Positions 1 through 9,544 of a stretch of 64,000 bases of DNA are shown in pieces. The position numbers and the translations under genes were made by a program. This DNA is from Chryseobacterium sp. SSA4.19 (GTDB taxonomy: Bacteria; Bacteroidota; Bacteroidia; Flavobacteriales; Weeksellaceae): NCBI RefSeq assembly GCF_022601875.1, contig NZ_JAKVIP010000002.1:138089-202088 (forward strand), given 5' to 3'. A model generated the notes under the pieces. That model saw only the letters and a list, made by a program, of their open reading frames with translations, did no database searches and was not told where the DNA came from. Position 1 is the stretch's first letter. Each line of letters begins with the position of its first letter.

Positions 1-1920
1 CAGCTTACAGGAAATCCTGTGAGTACAACGGGATGGACAATGGTTGCCCCTACAGTAGTTAATACTGACTTTATTCAGCTGACTCCCGACTCCAATAACC
101 AATCAGGCTCGATCAGGCTTAATGAACCGATCAACTTAAAATATTGCGATAAATGGAGAGTGGAATTTGATTTCAGAATGGATTCCAACCAGACAGCCAA
201 CGGAGACGGCATTGCATTCTGGTATCTGGCTAATCCGCCTGTGGCAAGTGTTTTAGGATCTGGTCTTGGCGTCTCCCAGAATGCGGTTGGTTTTATTACC
301 GGATTTGACACTTATAACAATACAACGACCGCGGTAATGAGTAAGGTACACGTTGCATACGGCCAGGTGGCGAATACGACCGACAGCAACAATGTAGAAT
401 ATTTCAATATTCCCGGAAGTTCATTCCATTCTCCCGACATGAATACTACTCTTCCCTTTCAGGGAACTGCATACAAACACGTAGAAGTATCTGCAGAAGT
501 GGATCCTGCGGCTCCGGCCAACTGGATTGTGAAAATCACCATAAACGGCACGCTCATATGCAACCAGTCTTTTGCTCCATCCGGAGCAGCTGCTGCTATG
601 ACCGTGGGATATTTCGGTTTCTCAGCATCTACGGGAGGAAACAGATCAAGACACTCGATCAAAAACGTAAAGGTTTTCGTAGATAAAATTCCTTTGCTGC
701 AAGCTGCCATTACAAAAAACATCTGCCCTGATCTTGCAGGAATGTCAACTGTTGACCTTACCACATTTAATCCTCAGCTTACCGCTAACCCAGCCAATTA
801 TAATTTCACCTATTATATCACAGGGAGCGGAACTCCGATTGCAAACCCTACAAATTTCCAGTACAGTGCTGATACCAATATTTCTGTGGTTATTAAAGAT
901 CCTTCATCCGTGCTATGTGATAACAATGATGCAACAATCGCATTGAAAGTTGCCCCGACAGTCAGCACGACAGACGCCACTTTAAGAACCTGTTTTATTG
1001 AAAGCAATCCTTCTACCGGACTCTTTAATCTGACTACAGCGCCGGTAATAGGTACCTCAACAGGAATTACTAAAAAATACTATCCTTCTTTAGCAGATGC
1101 CCAAAATCAGACTAACGAGATTGGAAATTCACTTAATTACATTGCTCCGGCGGGAGTAATTTACATCAGGGTAAGCAATACCTTCGGGTGTTTCAGTATT
1201 GCTAAAGTAACATTAGAGGTTATTTCCCCTGTTTTTTCCAATGTTCTTGAAGATAAAATCATCTGTATGGAAGACAAAACAACGTTGGATGCGGGACCTG
1301 GATTCACAGGCTACGAATGGAGTACCGGAGCAACCACTCAGGCAATTAACAATGTAGGAGTGGGCACCTATTGGGTAAAATTAAAAAGCGGAAATTGTGT
1401 TTCCAGACAGGAGGTTAAAGTATATCCTTCGGAACAGCCCGTGATTTCAAGTGTTGATATTTCCGGCAGTACCGTTACAGTATACGCCACCGGGGGAACT
1501 GCTCCGTACCGCTATTCCATGGACGGAATTAACTGGCAGGATTCTAATGAGTTCAAGAATATTTCACGAGGCGATGCCAAGATCTATATAAAAGATGCTT
1601 ATGACTGTGAGCCGATTGACATTACCATCGTGGTTCCGAATATCATCAATGTTATTACTCCGAACGGAGACGGCGTTAATGACGGTATTGATTATTCAGC
1701 ACTGGCCGGTAAACAAAACCTTGTATTTAATGTGTTTGACCGCTATGGAACACAGCTTCATACGGCAACCAAAGAAAACAGATACAAATGGGACGGCACA
1801 GCCGCAGGTAGGAAAGTCTCTACGGGAAATTACTGGTTCTCCGTATCATGGAAGGAAAACGACAAGAAAAATACCCCTGTAAAGTATTCGGGCTGGATAC
1901 TCGTTAAAAACAGGGATTAA
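1..1920 (+). CDS. Secreted lectin-like protein with T9SS type B sorting domain (5' end outside window)
   Basis: The frame is open from base 1, so the true start and signal peptide lie upstream; the GTG at 19 is only an internal codon. The first ~230 residues resemble a bacterial legume-lectin-like beta-sandwich (motif DGIAFWYLANPP, then GFDTYNN). The middle holds beta-rich repeats with paired Cys. The last ~85 residues (from NVITPNGDGVND to GWILVKNRD) are the gliding-motility type C-terminal domain that routes proteins through the type IX secretion system as type B cargo. It probably is an exported or surface adhesin that binds glycans; ligand unknown. A strong terminator follows, so it ends its own transcript. 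Confidence 0.85.
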   Translation, partial: QLTGNPVSTTGWTMVAPTVVNTDFIQLTPDSNNQSGSIRLNEPINLKYCDKWRVEFDFRMDSNQTANGDGIAFWYLANPPVASVLGSGLGVSQNAVGFITGFDTYNNTTTAVMSKVHVAYGQVANTTDSNNVEYFNIPGSSFHSPDMNTTLPFQGTAYKHVEVSAEVDPAAPANWIVKITINGTLICNQSFAPSGAAAAMTVGYFGFSASTGGNRSRHSIKNVKVFVDKIPLLQAAITKNICPDLAGMSTVDLTTFNPQLTANPANYNFTYYITGSGTPIANPTNFQYSADTNISVVIKDPSSVLCDNNDATIALKVAPTVSTTDATLRTCFIESNPSTGLFNLTTAPVIGTSTGITKKYYPSLADAQNQTNEIGNSLNYIAPAGVIYIRVSNTFGCFSIAKVTLEVISPVFSNVLEDKIICMEDKTTLDAGPGFTGYEWSTGATTQAINNVGVGTYWVKLKSGNCVSRQEVKVYPSEQPVISSVDISGSTVTVYATGGTAPYRYSMDGINWQDSNEFKNISRGDAKIYIKDAYDCEPIDITIVVPNIINVITPNGDGVNDGIDYSALAGKQNLVFNVFDRYGTQLHTATKENRYKWDGTAAGRKVSTGNYWFSVSWKENDKKNTPVKYSGWILVKNRD

Positions 1921-1945
1921 ATGTAAATAACCATTCTGCATATTC

Positions 1946-1985
1946 AAAAAGATCACTTCAAATTATTTGAAGTGGTCTTTTTTTA
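1946..1985 (+). terminator. Rho-independent terminator after the T9SS gene
   Basis: Inverted repeat AGATCACTTCAA / TTGAAGTGGTCT (one G-T pair) with a short loop, followed by a run of seven T. Confidence 0.85.
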
Positions 1986-2043
1986 ATCCCTTATTTAGAA
2001 TGAGATATTTTGCCTTACTCTTATTTAATTCGCATTCTATTCT

Positions 2044-2051
2044 TAAATTTG
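2044..2051 (+). promoter_or_regulatory. -7 box TAAATTTG before the nitroreductase gene
   Basis: Exact match to the Bacteroidota -7 consensus TAnnTTTG, only four bases before the ATG at 2056; transcription would begin at or next to the start codon. No clear -33 TTTG at the usual 19-20 base spacing. Confidence 0.4.
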
Positions 2052-2055
2052 TAAT

Positions 2056-2679
2056 ATGAATTATTTAGAAGCTTTAAGCAGAAGATATTCTGTAAAAAAA
2101 TTTAACCGGAAAATCATCCCTCAGGAAATCCTTTCTAATATTCTTGAGTCAGGAAAATTATCTGCAAGCTCTCTGGGTCTTCAGCCGTATAAAATGGTGG
2201 TTGTTGAAAGCGAAGCCATGAAGCAGAAACTGATTCCGGCTTTCTATAATCCATCGCAAATCTCCACCTGTTCTCATTTAATTGTTATTATTTCTAAAAG
2301 AACGGTTGAAGAAAATTATCTTAACGGCTATTTCAGGCATATTTCAGAAGTGCGGGAAACACCTTTGGAAACTTTAGATCCTTTCAGAAACAGCATAGAC
2401 CAGCATATTCAGAAAAACCATGATGACATTTTCAATTGGGCAGAAAAGCAGTCATATATCGTTCTGGCTAACCTTATGTATGCTGCCGCTATTGAGAATG
2501 TAGACACTTGCCCCATGGAAGGTTTCCGCCAGGAAGTTATTGAAGAAATTTTAGAAATAAATTCTGACATCGAAAAAGCGACCGTTACCCTTGCTTTAGG
2601 CTACCGTTCAGAGGAAGATCATTTCCAGCATCTGAAAAAAGTGAGAAAACCAAACGAGAAATTGTTTAAATTTATTTAA
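2056..2679 (+). CDS. Nitroreductase family NAD(P)H-dependent oxidoreductase
   Basis: 207 residues, the usual length for FMN-dependent NfsB-like nitroreductases. The N-terminal ALSRRYSVKKF is the family's FMN-phosphate binding segment, and WAEKQSYIVLANLMYAAA followed by DTCPMEGF matches the dimer/FMN face. It should reduce nitro, quinone or flavin-type substrates in the cytoplasm; the physiological substrate cannot be told from sequence. The gene is 29 bases upstream of nadB on the same strand, so it may be cotranscribed with the NAD synthesis pair, but no direct link between the reactions is shown. Confidence 0.88.
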   Translation: MNYLEALSRRYSVKKFNRKIIPQEILSNILESGKLSASSLGLQPYKMVVVESEAMKQKLIPAFYNPSQISTCSHLIVIISKRTVEENYLNGYFRHISEVRETPLETLDPFRNSIDQHIQKNHDDIFNWAEKQSYIVLANLMYAAAIENVDTCPMEGFRQEVIEEILEINSDIEKATVTLALGYRSEEDHFQHLKKVRKPNEKLFKFI

Positions 2680-2708
2680 TTTAGAGCTTTGTACCTAAAG
2701 CAAGCATA

Positions 2709-4280
2709 ATGATAAAAGCGGATGTATTAGTAATCGGTTCCGGAATTTCAGGACTTTCCTATGCCATTAAAACTTCTGAGCAGTTTCCTGATGCCAAAAT
2801 AATTATCGTAACCAAGTCTGATGAGGATGAAAGCAATACCAAATACGCACAGGGTGGACTTGCAGTGGTTACAGATTCTAAAAATGATAATTTCAGCAAA
2901 CATATTGAAGACACCATGCGAGCCGGGGATGGCGAAAGCAAGTTTGATGTGGTAGAAATGGTGGTAAAGGAAGCACCTGCCAGATTCAACGAAATTGTAG
3001 AATGGGGCGCAAACTTCGACATGAAGAACGGAGAATTTGCTCTAGGCAGAGAAGGCGGACATACAGAAAACAGAATCGTTCACCATAAAGACATTACCGG
3101 CTTTGAAATTGAAAGAGCCTTGCTGGAAACCGTCAACAAAAGCAAGAACATCGAGATTCTGGATCATCATTATGTGATTGATATCATTACACAACACCAT
3201 GTTCCGGGAAAAGAGCTCAATGAAGGAGACATCCACTGTTACGGTGCCTATATTTTAGATGAAAAGTCTAAAAGAATCAAAAAGATCACCTCTAAAATTA
3301 CCCTGGTAGCTACAGGAGGAGCGGGCCATGTCTATAAAAACACCACCAACCCAACTATTGCAACAGGAGACGGAATTGCATTTGTAGCCAGAGCGAAGGG
3401 CAAGGTTTCCAATATGCAGTATTACCAGTTTCATCCTACAGCCCTATATAGCAAAATAGACGGCATGCTGTTTTTAATTTCTGAAGCCGTTCGTGGTGAC
3501 GGAGCCAAACTGAGAACAAAGAGAGGCGAAAAATTCATGCATAAATATGATGAGCGTGAAGAACTGGCGTCCCGGGATATTGTAGCAAGAGCAATTGATG
3601 CCGAAATGAAAATTACCGGAGACGAATATGTAGGCCTGGACTGCAAGGAAATGAATAAGGAAAAATTCCTGGAACATTTTCCTAATATCTATAAGAAATG
3701 TAAAGATGAAGGGATCGATCCTTTCAAACAGCTGATTCCTGTTGTCCCGGCATGCCATTATTTAATGGGCGGTATCGAAGTGGATAAAGACGGACAGTCG
3801 TCGATCAGGAACCTTTTTGCCGTCGGAGAGTGTACAAACTCCGGACTTCACGGCGCCAACCGACTGGCTTCGAACTCCTTACTGGAAGGTTTGGTGTTCG
3901 GACACAATGCCGCCATGAAAACGGTTGACTTATTGCATGAAAATAATTTCAACTTTGATGATTTAAAAGCCGTGCCTGAATGGAATGAAGAAGGCATGAA
4001 AATTATGGATGAAATGGTGATTGTTTCCTATCTAAGAAAGCAGCTTCAGGAAATGATGAGCGACCTGGTTGGAATTGTAAGAAGCAACCGCCGGCTCAAT
4101 ATGGCTTTACAGAAACACCAGGAAATCGCTGCTGCTGTAAATGAGATTTACCACTACTCCATTCTTTCGCCGCAGTTATCCGAATTAAGAAATTTAACAA
4201 CTGTTGCCCACCTCATCATTACCCAGTCTATGGAAATGACGGAAAATAAAGGCGCATTTTATAATAAAGATTTAGTTTAA
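2709..4280 (+). CDS. nadB: L-aspartate oxidase
   Basis: 523 residues (E. coli NadB 540). Oxidises L-aspartate to iminoaspartate with FAD, first step of de novo NAD synthesis. Visible: Rossmann motif VIGSGISGLSYAI at residues ~6-18, KYAQGGLAVV, the succinate-dehydrogenase-like active-site segment GREGGHTENRIVHHKD, HPTAL, SEAVRGDGA, HYLMGGI and the C-terminal FAD motif FAVGECTNSGLHGANRLASN. The GLHGANRLASNSL signature and the downstream nadC separate it from fumarate reductase or succinate dehydrogenase flavoproteins. nadC begins 10 bases after the stop. nadA is not in the window. Confidence 0.96.
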   Translation: MIKADVLVIGSGISGLSYAIKTSEQFPDAKIIIVTKSDEDESNTKYAQGGLAVVTDSKNDNFSKHIEDTMRAGDGESKFDVVEMVVKEAPARFNEIVEWGANFDMKNGEFALGREGGHTENRIVHHKDITGFEIERALLETVNKSKNIEILDHHYVIDIITQHHVPGKELNEGDIHCYGAYILDEKSKRIKKITSKITLVATGGAGHVYKNTTNPTIATGDGIAFVARAKGKVSNMQYYQFHPTALYSKIDGMLFLISEAVRGDGAKLRTKRGEKFMHKYDEREELASRDIVARAIDAEMKITGDEYVGLDCKEMNKEKFLEHFPNIYKKCKDEGIDPFKQLIPVVPACHYLMGGIEVDKDGQSSIRNLFAVGECTNSGLHGANRLASNSLLEGLVFGHNAAMKTVDLLHENNFNFDDLKAVPEWNEEGMKIMDEMVIVSYLRKQLQEMMSDLVGIVRSNRRLNMALQKHQEIAAAVNEIYHYSILSPQLSELRNLTTVAHLIITQSMEMTENKGAFYNKDLV

Positions 4281-4290
4281 AAGCATACAC

Positions 4291-5151
4291 ATGAAAAGAC
4301 CGGCATACGTTACTGACAAAGTTTTAAAACAGTTTATCAAAAATGCTTTGGAAGAAGATATCCATGATGGTGATCATTCTACACTCTCTACCATTCCCAA
4401 AGATCTTGAGCAGAGTGCAAAGCTTCTCGTAAAACAGGACTGCATCCTGGCAGGTGTGGAACTGGCTGAAATTATTTTTAAAACATTTGATAAAAATCTG
4501 CAGGTTGAAACCTTTGTAAAAGATGGAGATGCCGTAAAAATAGGTGATATTGCTTTCATTGTAAAAGGAAGTGCAAGGTCTATTCTTTCTACTGAAAGGC
4601 TGGTATTAAACTGTATGCAGCGTATGAGTGGCATCGCCACACTTACTCATGATTGGGATTCAAGATTAATCGGAACCAAAACCAAACTTTTGGATACGAG
4701 GAAAACCACTCCTAATTTCAGAGTCTGTGAAAAATGGGCGGTCGCAATTGGTGGCGGAACCAATCATCGTTACGGGCTTTACGATATGATCATGCTGAAA
4801 GATAATCACATCGACTACAACGGAAGTATTACCAATGCCGTAAAAATGGCTAAAGAATACATCAAAAAAAATAAAAAGAAGCTGAAAATTGAAGTAGAAA
4901 CCAGAAACCTGGAGGAAGTTAAAGAAGCCATTAAGGCAAAGGTGGACAGGATCATGCTTGATAATATGGATGTGCCTACTATGGCAAAGGCTGTACAAAT
5001 GATTAACGGCGCATGTGAAACCGAAGCATCCGGCGGTATTACCCGCGACCAATTGAAAGAAGTAGCTTCTACCGGGGTAACTTATATTTCTGCAGGTGCA
5101 CTTACCCATTCTGCCGAGAATATGGATTTAAGCCTTAAAGCCATGAAATAG
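4291..5151 (+). CDS. nadC: Nicotinate-nucleotide pyrophosphorylase (quinolinate phosphoribosyltransferase)
   Basis: 286 residues, standard family length. Converts quinolinate and PRPP to nicotinate mononucleotide, CO2 and PPi. Seen: N-terminal EEDIHDGDHST, LNCMQRMSGIAT, the substrate-binding run LDTRKTTPNFR, GGGTNHRYGLYDMIMLKDNH, IEVETRNLEE, IMLDNMD and the phosphate-binding ASGGI. All are conserved QPRTase elements. It is the last gene of the nitroreductase-nadB-nadC unit; an AT-rich gap of about 200 bases follows with no convincing terminator. Confidence 0.97.
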   Translation: MKRPAYVTDKVLKQFIKNALEEDIHDGDHSTLSTIPKDLEQSAKLLVKQDCILAGVELAEIIFKTFDKNLQVETFVKDGDAVKIGDIAFIVKGSARSILSTERLVLNCMQRMSGIATLTHDWDSRLIGTKTKLLDTRKTTPNFRVCEKWAVAIGGGTNHRYGLYDMIMLKDNHIDYNGSITNAVKMAKEYIKKNKKKLKIEVETRNLEEVKEAIKAKVDRIMLDNMDVPTMAKAVQMINGACETEASGGITRDQLKEVASTGVTYISAGALTHSAENMDLSLKAMK

Positions 5152-5360
5152 TATTAAATATTTAATAAAAATAGCACCATTCTATTAAATATTCGACAAT
5201 GTCCTTTTTCTCATGTAAGATCAAAATTATTATTCAATACATTGCAAATCAATCGATTAAATTTTGTTAAGATTAGTTAAAAATTAACATACAGTTAATA
5301 TTAGTTAATTTTTATTTTCTCATTTTTGCAGAAAATTAAATCTAACTATTACTAACGATT

Positions 5361-7940
5361 ATGAAATTAATCAACAAATCAATGCTTACCGCGATAATTA
5401 CTTTATCTACAGCAAGCGTTTATTATGCTCAACAGGTTCAGGATACTGTAAAAGACACAAGATCTAAAGACATTGATGAGGTAGTGTTAATCGGAGTTGC
5501 AGATATCGCAAAGGATAGAAAAACTCCGGTAGCTGTTTCTACAATTAAAGAAGCACAAATCGTTGAAAGATTAGGAAACCAGGAATTTCCTGAGATCCTG
5601 AATACAACTCCATCCGTATATGCAACTAAAGCAGGAGGAGGTTTTGGAGACTCGAAATTAAACATCAGAGGTTTTAACCAGAATAATATTGCCGTAATGG
5701 TAAATGGTATGCCTGTAAATGATATGGAGACCGGGGCTGTTTACTGGTCAAACTGGTCAGGTCTATCCGATGTTACTTCTGCAATGCAGGTTCAGAGAGG
5801 ATTAGGTTCTTCTAAATTGGCTATTGCATCTGTAGGAGGCACGGTAAATATTTTAACAAGAGCAGCAGATAAAAAACAAGGTGGTATTGTATCATTGGGT
5901 GTAGGTAATAATGATTATCTTAAAACTTTATTTGCTTATAACACCGGAAAATCTGCAAAAGGATGGTCTTCTTCATTCTTAATGAGTAGAACAGCTGGTT
6001 CTATGTATGCCGACGGAACTAAATTTGAAGGATACAATTACTATTTTGCACTGGGATATCAGCCTAATAAGAAACATGATTTCCAATTTACCATTACTGG
6101 TGCTCCTCAATGGCACAACCAAAGATCATACGCTGTTGCTATTGCAGATTACATAAAGTATAATCCTGATCATGATGGCACGCCAAACAGAAGATATAAC
6201 TCAGATTGGGGTTATCTGAATGGAGAAGAATATTCTGCAAGAGTAAACTATTATCATAAGCCAGTAATGTCCTTAAACTGGGACTGGACGATGAGTGAAA
6301 AATCAAAACTGAATACGGTAGTTTATGCATCTTTCGGTAGAGGCGGCGGAACAAATACAACGGGGAGTGCAAACGGTAAAAGCTTATCAACATTCAGAGA
6401 TCCTGTAACTGGGCTTTATAACTTTGATGCTATTTACGCAGCTAACCAAGCTTCTACGCCTGATAAAGGAGTTTTGATCAGAAATGCGTCTATCAACTCG
6501 CATAACTGGTTTGGTGTAATTTCAAGTTTTAATCATACACTGAACGAAAACATGAAATTTACTACAGGTATTGATGCCAGATATTATTATGGATACCACT
6601 ATCAGGTTGTTTCCGATCTATTGGGCGGATCAGGATATCTTGATAAAAACAATAAAAATAATCCCGTAAATCTCGTAACTGCCACCTCTAATCCTCAGCC
6701 TTCCTGGAATCCTTTTGGTGGAAAAATTAATGACATCAGCGAAAGAATCGGATTTAACAATGATGGTGAAGTACTTTGGTATGGTGCTTTCGGACAGTTT
6801 GAATATACGAACGATAAAATTTCAGCTTTTGTTCAGGGATCAGTTTCAAATCAAGGCTTCCAGAGAATCGACAATTTTCTTATTGACGGAGTTACAAAAT
6901 CCAAGAAAGGAGAGATCATGAATACAAAAACAGGATTCAAAAATCTTTTCGGATTTAATGTAAAAGGAGGATTAAACTACAACATTAACGAACATCACAA
7001 CGTATTCGGTAATATCGGGTATTATGAAAGACAACCGTTTTTCAATGCTGTATACAGAAGTAATGAAAATATTGTAGCACAAGATTTAACGAATGAAAAA
7101 ATCTTTGGATTAGAGCTTGGATACGGTTTCAGATCTTCAAACTTTAATGCTAACGTGAATCTTTACAGAACAGCATGGGACGACAGATATTTAAGAAGAA
7201 CGAATCTTCGAGATATTGTAGCCGGAAAAACAGCATATGTAGAAATGAATGGTCTGAATGAGCTCCACATGGGTGTGGAAGTAGATGCCAGCTATAATCT
7301 AAATAATATCTTAACCGTAAACGGTATGTTCTCGGTAGGAGATTGGTATTATAAAGGAAATGCTACTGCAGCTCTTTTTGAAGACAGTACCAACCAACCT
7401 CTTAACTTCCCGGGAAGTACAAGTAATGAAACAACTCTTTATTTGGATAAGGTAAAAGTAGGAGATGCTGCTCAGATGACTGCTGCATTAGGTGTGACAG
7501 TGAAACCTGTAAAAAACCTAAGTTTTGATACAACATGGAGATATACCAATAATCTTTATGCAAATTTAGATGCTTTCAATTTCAGAAGCCAGGCAGCTGC
7601 TCAAAGAGGAACATTGGAATTGCCAAGCTTCAACTTATTTGATCTAGGGCTTTCCTATAAAATCAATCTTAATAATAAGCAGCAGTATTTTACTATCAGA
7701 GGTAATGTATACAATTTGTTTGATACCACTTATATTGCAGAATCAAATACAAGTAATCACGTAAAACAATTATCAGATTTTACTACAACAACTTCTGGAG
7801 GAGTAACAACAACTGCCCAACAAAAATATGATGCTTATATAAATAATTCTGCTAACTTCTACAAGGGATTAGATACAAGCAACCAAGTATTCTTCGGATT
7901 CGGAAGAACATGGGCTGCAACTTTATCATTCAACTTCTAA
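5361..7940 (+). CDS. TonB-dependent outer-membrane receptor
   Basis: 859 residues. Signal peptide ends near VYYAQQ (residue ~24). A TonB-box-like stretch (DIDEVVLIG) is followed by a plug domain (LNIRGFNQNNIAVMVNGMPVND, VQRGLGSSKLAIASVGGTVNI) and a 22-strand barrel, ending with the outer-membrane signal aromatic ...LSFNF. It lacks the N-terminal carboxypeptidase-like domain of SusC proteins and has no SusD neighbour, so the substrate is unknown. It stands alone: AT-rich promoter region upstream, strong terminator downstream. A near -7 box (CATTTTTG, 5321-5328) with one mismatch lies 32 bases before the ATG. Confidence 0.9.
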   Translation: MKLINKSMLTAIITLSTASVYYAQQVQDTVKDTRSKDIDEVVLIGVADIAKDRKTPVAVSTIKEAQIVERLGNQEFPEILNTTPSVYATKAGGGFGDSKLNIRGFNQNNIAVMVNGMPVNDMETGAVYWSNWSGLSDVTSAMQVQRGLGSSKLAIASVGGTVNILTRAADKKQGGIVSLGVGNNDYLKTLFAYNTGKSAKGWSSSFLMSRTAGSMYADGTKFEGYNYYFALGYQPNKKHDFQFTITGAPQWHNQRSYAVAIADYIKYNPDHDGTPNRRYNSDWGYLNGEEYSARVNYYHKPVMSLNWDWTMSEKSKLNTVVYASFGRGGGTNTTGSANGKSLSTFRDPVTGLYNFDAIYAANQASTPDKGVLIRNASINSHNWFGVISSFNHTLNENMKFTTGIDARYYYGYHYQVVSDLLGGSGYLDKNNKNNPVNLVTATSNPQPSWNPFGGKINDISERIGFNNDGEVLWYGAFGQFEYTNDKISAFVQGSVSNQGFQRIDNFLIDGVTKSKKGEIMNTKTGFKNLFGFNVKGGLNYNINEHHNVFGNIGYYERQPFFNAVYRSNENIVAQDLTNEKIFGLELGYGFRSSNFNANVNLYRTAWDDRYLRRTNLRDIVAGKTAYVEMNGLNELHMGVEVDASYNLNNILTVNGMFSVGDWYYKGNATAALFEDSTNQPLNFPGSTSNETTLYLDKVKVGDAAQMTAALGVTVKPVKNLSFDTTWRYTNNLYANLDAFNFRSQAAAQRGTLELPSFNLFDLGLSYKINLNNKQQYFTIRGNVYNLFDTTYIAESNTSNHVKQLSDFTTTTSGGVTTTAQQKYDAYINNSANFYKGLDTSNQVFFGFGRTWAATLSFNF

Positions 7941-7970
7941 TAAAAAACATTAGATTTTATTATATATCCA

Positions 7971-7994
7971 TCCCGGCTTTTCGCCGGGATTTTT
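7971..7994 (+). terminator. Terminator after the TonB receptor
   Basis: Perfect GC-rich stem TCCCGGC / GCCGGGA with a five-base loop and T run. The T run leads directly into a -7 box for the next gene. Confidence 0.9.
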
Positions 7995-7996
7995 GC

Positions 7997-8004
7997 TATA
8001 TTTG
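7997..8004 (+). promoter_or_regulatory. -7 box TATATTTG for the membrane protein-asd unit
   Basis: Exact TAnnTTTG 24 bases before the ATG at 8029, immediately after the preceding terminator. No clear -33 element. Confidence 0.5.
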
Positions 8005-8028
8005 TGTCAGAAAAAAAGAAAATAGATT

Positions 8029-8466
8029 ATGGATTTTTACAAGATTTTACTGAGCGCGCATAAAGGAATCGGATATTTGGAAATTCTTTTGGTGACTCTA
8101 TTTGTTATTGCCCTTTTAACAACCATGTTCGGTTTCAGCGGGAAAATAAATAAGTACCTGAAAAAGATCACCCTTTTTACAATGATTTTCTTCCACGTTC
8201 AGTTTCTGGCAGGGATCGTTTTACTATTGGTTTCCCCGGCAGTTAAAGCCGCTTTGTCATCCGGAACATTGATGAGTGATTCTTATTCAAGATTCCAATA
8301 TGTGGAACATCCGTTTTCTATGTTGATTGCAGCCATCCTGATGACAGTCGTTTACAAGAAAGTAAAAGTCAACCCTACCCTTTCTTTAAGTGTAGTAATT
8401 ATGGGATTAATTGCAGTCGGTTTATTCGCATTCGCTTTCCCTTGGACAAGAGTCTTTGGGGCATAA
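8029..8466 (+). CDS. Small four-helix membrane protein with conserved-looking His residues (cytochrome b-like, function unknown)
   Basis: 145 residues with four hydrophobic spans (about 15-35, 47-70, 95-108, 118-140). His11 (SAHKG), His56 (FFHVQFLAG) and His94 (VEHP) sit at helix ends or within membrane spans. From memory, flavobacterial relatives are labelled either cytochrome B-like or, wrongly, ribosomal protein L27; nothing here resembles L27. The histidines could bind heme but no biochemical role is established. Thirty-one bases separate it from asd, so they probably share a transcript. Confidence 0.7.
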   Translation: MDFYKILLSAHKGIGYLEILLVTLFVIALLTTMFGFSGKINKYLKKITLFTMIFFHVQFLAGIVLLLVSPAVKAALSSGTLMSDSYSRFQYVEHPFSMLIAAILMTVVYKKVKVNPTLSLSVVIMGLIAVGLFAFAFPWTRVFGA

Positions 8467-8497
8467 ATATTTAACATCAACAATTTTAATTAAATCA

Positions 8498-9490
8498 ATG
8501 AAAGTAGCTGTAGTAGGTTCAACAGGAATGGTTGGCCAGGTTATGCTGAAAGTTCTGGAAGAAAGAAACTTCCCTGTCACAGAATTAATTCCGGTAGCAT
8601 CCGAAAAATCTGTAGGTAAAAAGGTGAAGTATAAACAGGAAGAATTTACGATTGTAAGCATGAAAGACGCTATAGCTGCCAAACCGGACATTGCCATCTT
8701 TTCGGCAGGCGGTTCCATCTCTCTGGAATTCGCCCCACTTTTTGCTGAAGCTGGCACTACGGTAATTGATAATTCTTCGGCCTGGAGAATGGATCCTGAT
8801 AAAAAACTGGTGGTTCCCGAGATCAATGCAGATGTTTTGACCCAAGCTGATAAAATCATTGCCAACCCAAATTGTTCGACCATTCAACTGGTGATGGTAT
8901 TAGGACCATTGAATAAAAAATACGATCTTAAAAGAGTGATTGTTTCCACATACCAATCCGTTACAGGGACCGGGAAAGCAGCCGTTGACCAGCTAAACGG
9001 AGAAATCGGCGGAGACGAGTCTACGGCTAAAGTATACCCTTATCAGATCTTCAAAAATGCATTGCCGCACTGCGATGTTTTTGCTGACGATGATTACACG
9101 AAAGAAGAGATTAAGCTGATGAAGGAACCTAAGAAAATTTTAGGGGACGACACCTTTAATTTAACGGCTACTGCCGTAAGGGTTCCCGTACAGGGAGGCC
9201 ACTCGGAAAGTGTAAACATCGAGTTTGAAAATGAATTCGACCTTAATGAAGTACGGAAAATCTTATCCGAAACCCCAGGCGTTGTGGTGATGGATAACGT
9301 TAAAAACAACGAGTATCCGATGCCGCTGTATTCCGAAGGGAAAGATGAGGTTTTTGTCGGAAGGATCAGGAGGGACCTCTCTCAGCCCAAAACATTGAAT
9401 CTTTGGATTGTGGCTGATAACCTGCGGAAGGGGGCTGCTACCAACGCCGTACAGATCGCAGAATACCTTGTAGCACACAACTTAGTATAA
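8498..9490 (+). CDS. asd: Aspartate-semialdehyde dehydrogenase
   Basis: 330 residues from the ATG at 8498. The longer frame to 8411 overlaps the preceding gene and adds non-conserved residues, while MKVAVVGSTGMVGQVML is the canonical NADP-binding start. Reduces aspartyl phosphate to the semialdehyde for lysine/diaminopimelate, threonine and methionine synthesis. Catalytic Cys lies in NPNCSTIQLV, followed by STYQSVTGTGKAAVDQL, and the active-site His in VQGGHSESVNIEF. Follows the small membrane protein and ends at a hairpin terminator. Confidence 0.97.
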   Translation: MKVAVVGSTGMVGQVMLKVLEERNFPVTELIPVASEKSVGKKVKYKQEEFTIVSMKDAIAAKPDIAIFSAGGSISLEFAPLFAEAGTTVIDNSSAWRMDPDKKLVVPEINADVLTQADKIIANPNCSTIQLVMVLGPLNKKYDLKRVIVSTYQSVTGTGKAAVDQLNGEIGGDESTAKVYPYQIFKNALPHCDVFADDDYTKEEIKLMKEPKKILGDDTFNLTATAVRVPVQGGHSESVNIEFENEFDLNEVRKILSETPGVVVMDNVKNNEYPMPLYSEGKDEVFVGRIRRDLSQPKTLNLWIVADNLRKGAATNAVQIAEYLVAHNLV

Positions 9491-9507
9491 ACTAACAAAA
9501 ATAAAAA

Positions 9508-9535
9508 GAGTCTCAACATTGAGATTCTTTTTTTT
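9508..9535 (+). terminator. Terminator after asd
   Basis: Stem GAGTCTCAA / TTGAGATTC with a two-base apex as written (opens to a larger loop) and a run of T. Confidence 0.75.
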
Positions 9536-9544
9536 ATCAAACCT

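Noticed and set aside
19..1920. GTG at base 19 as the start of the T9SS protein
   Set aside because: The frame is open to base 1 (reading QLTGNP before it) and no signal peptide follows, so the gene begins before the window.
4666..5109. 147-codon minus-strand frame inside nadC
   Set aside because: Fully contained in a clear nadC gene and lacking any recognisable protein motif.
8029..8466. Ribosomal protein L27 for the small membrane protein
   Set aside because: The product is almost entirely membrane-spanning and lacks the basic L27 sequence; such labels in relatives look like propagated errors.
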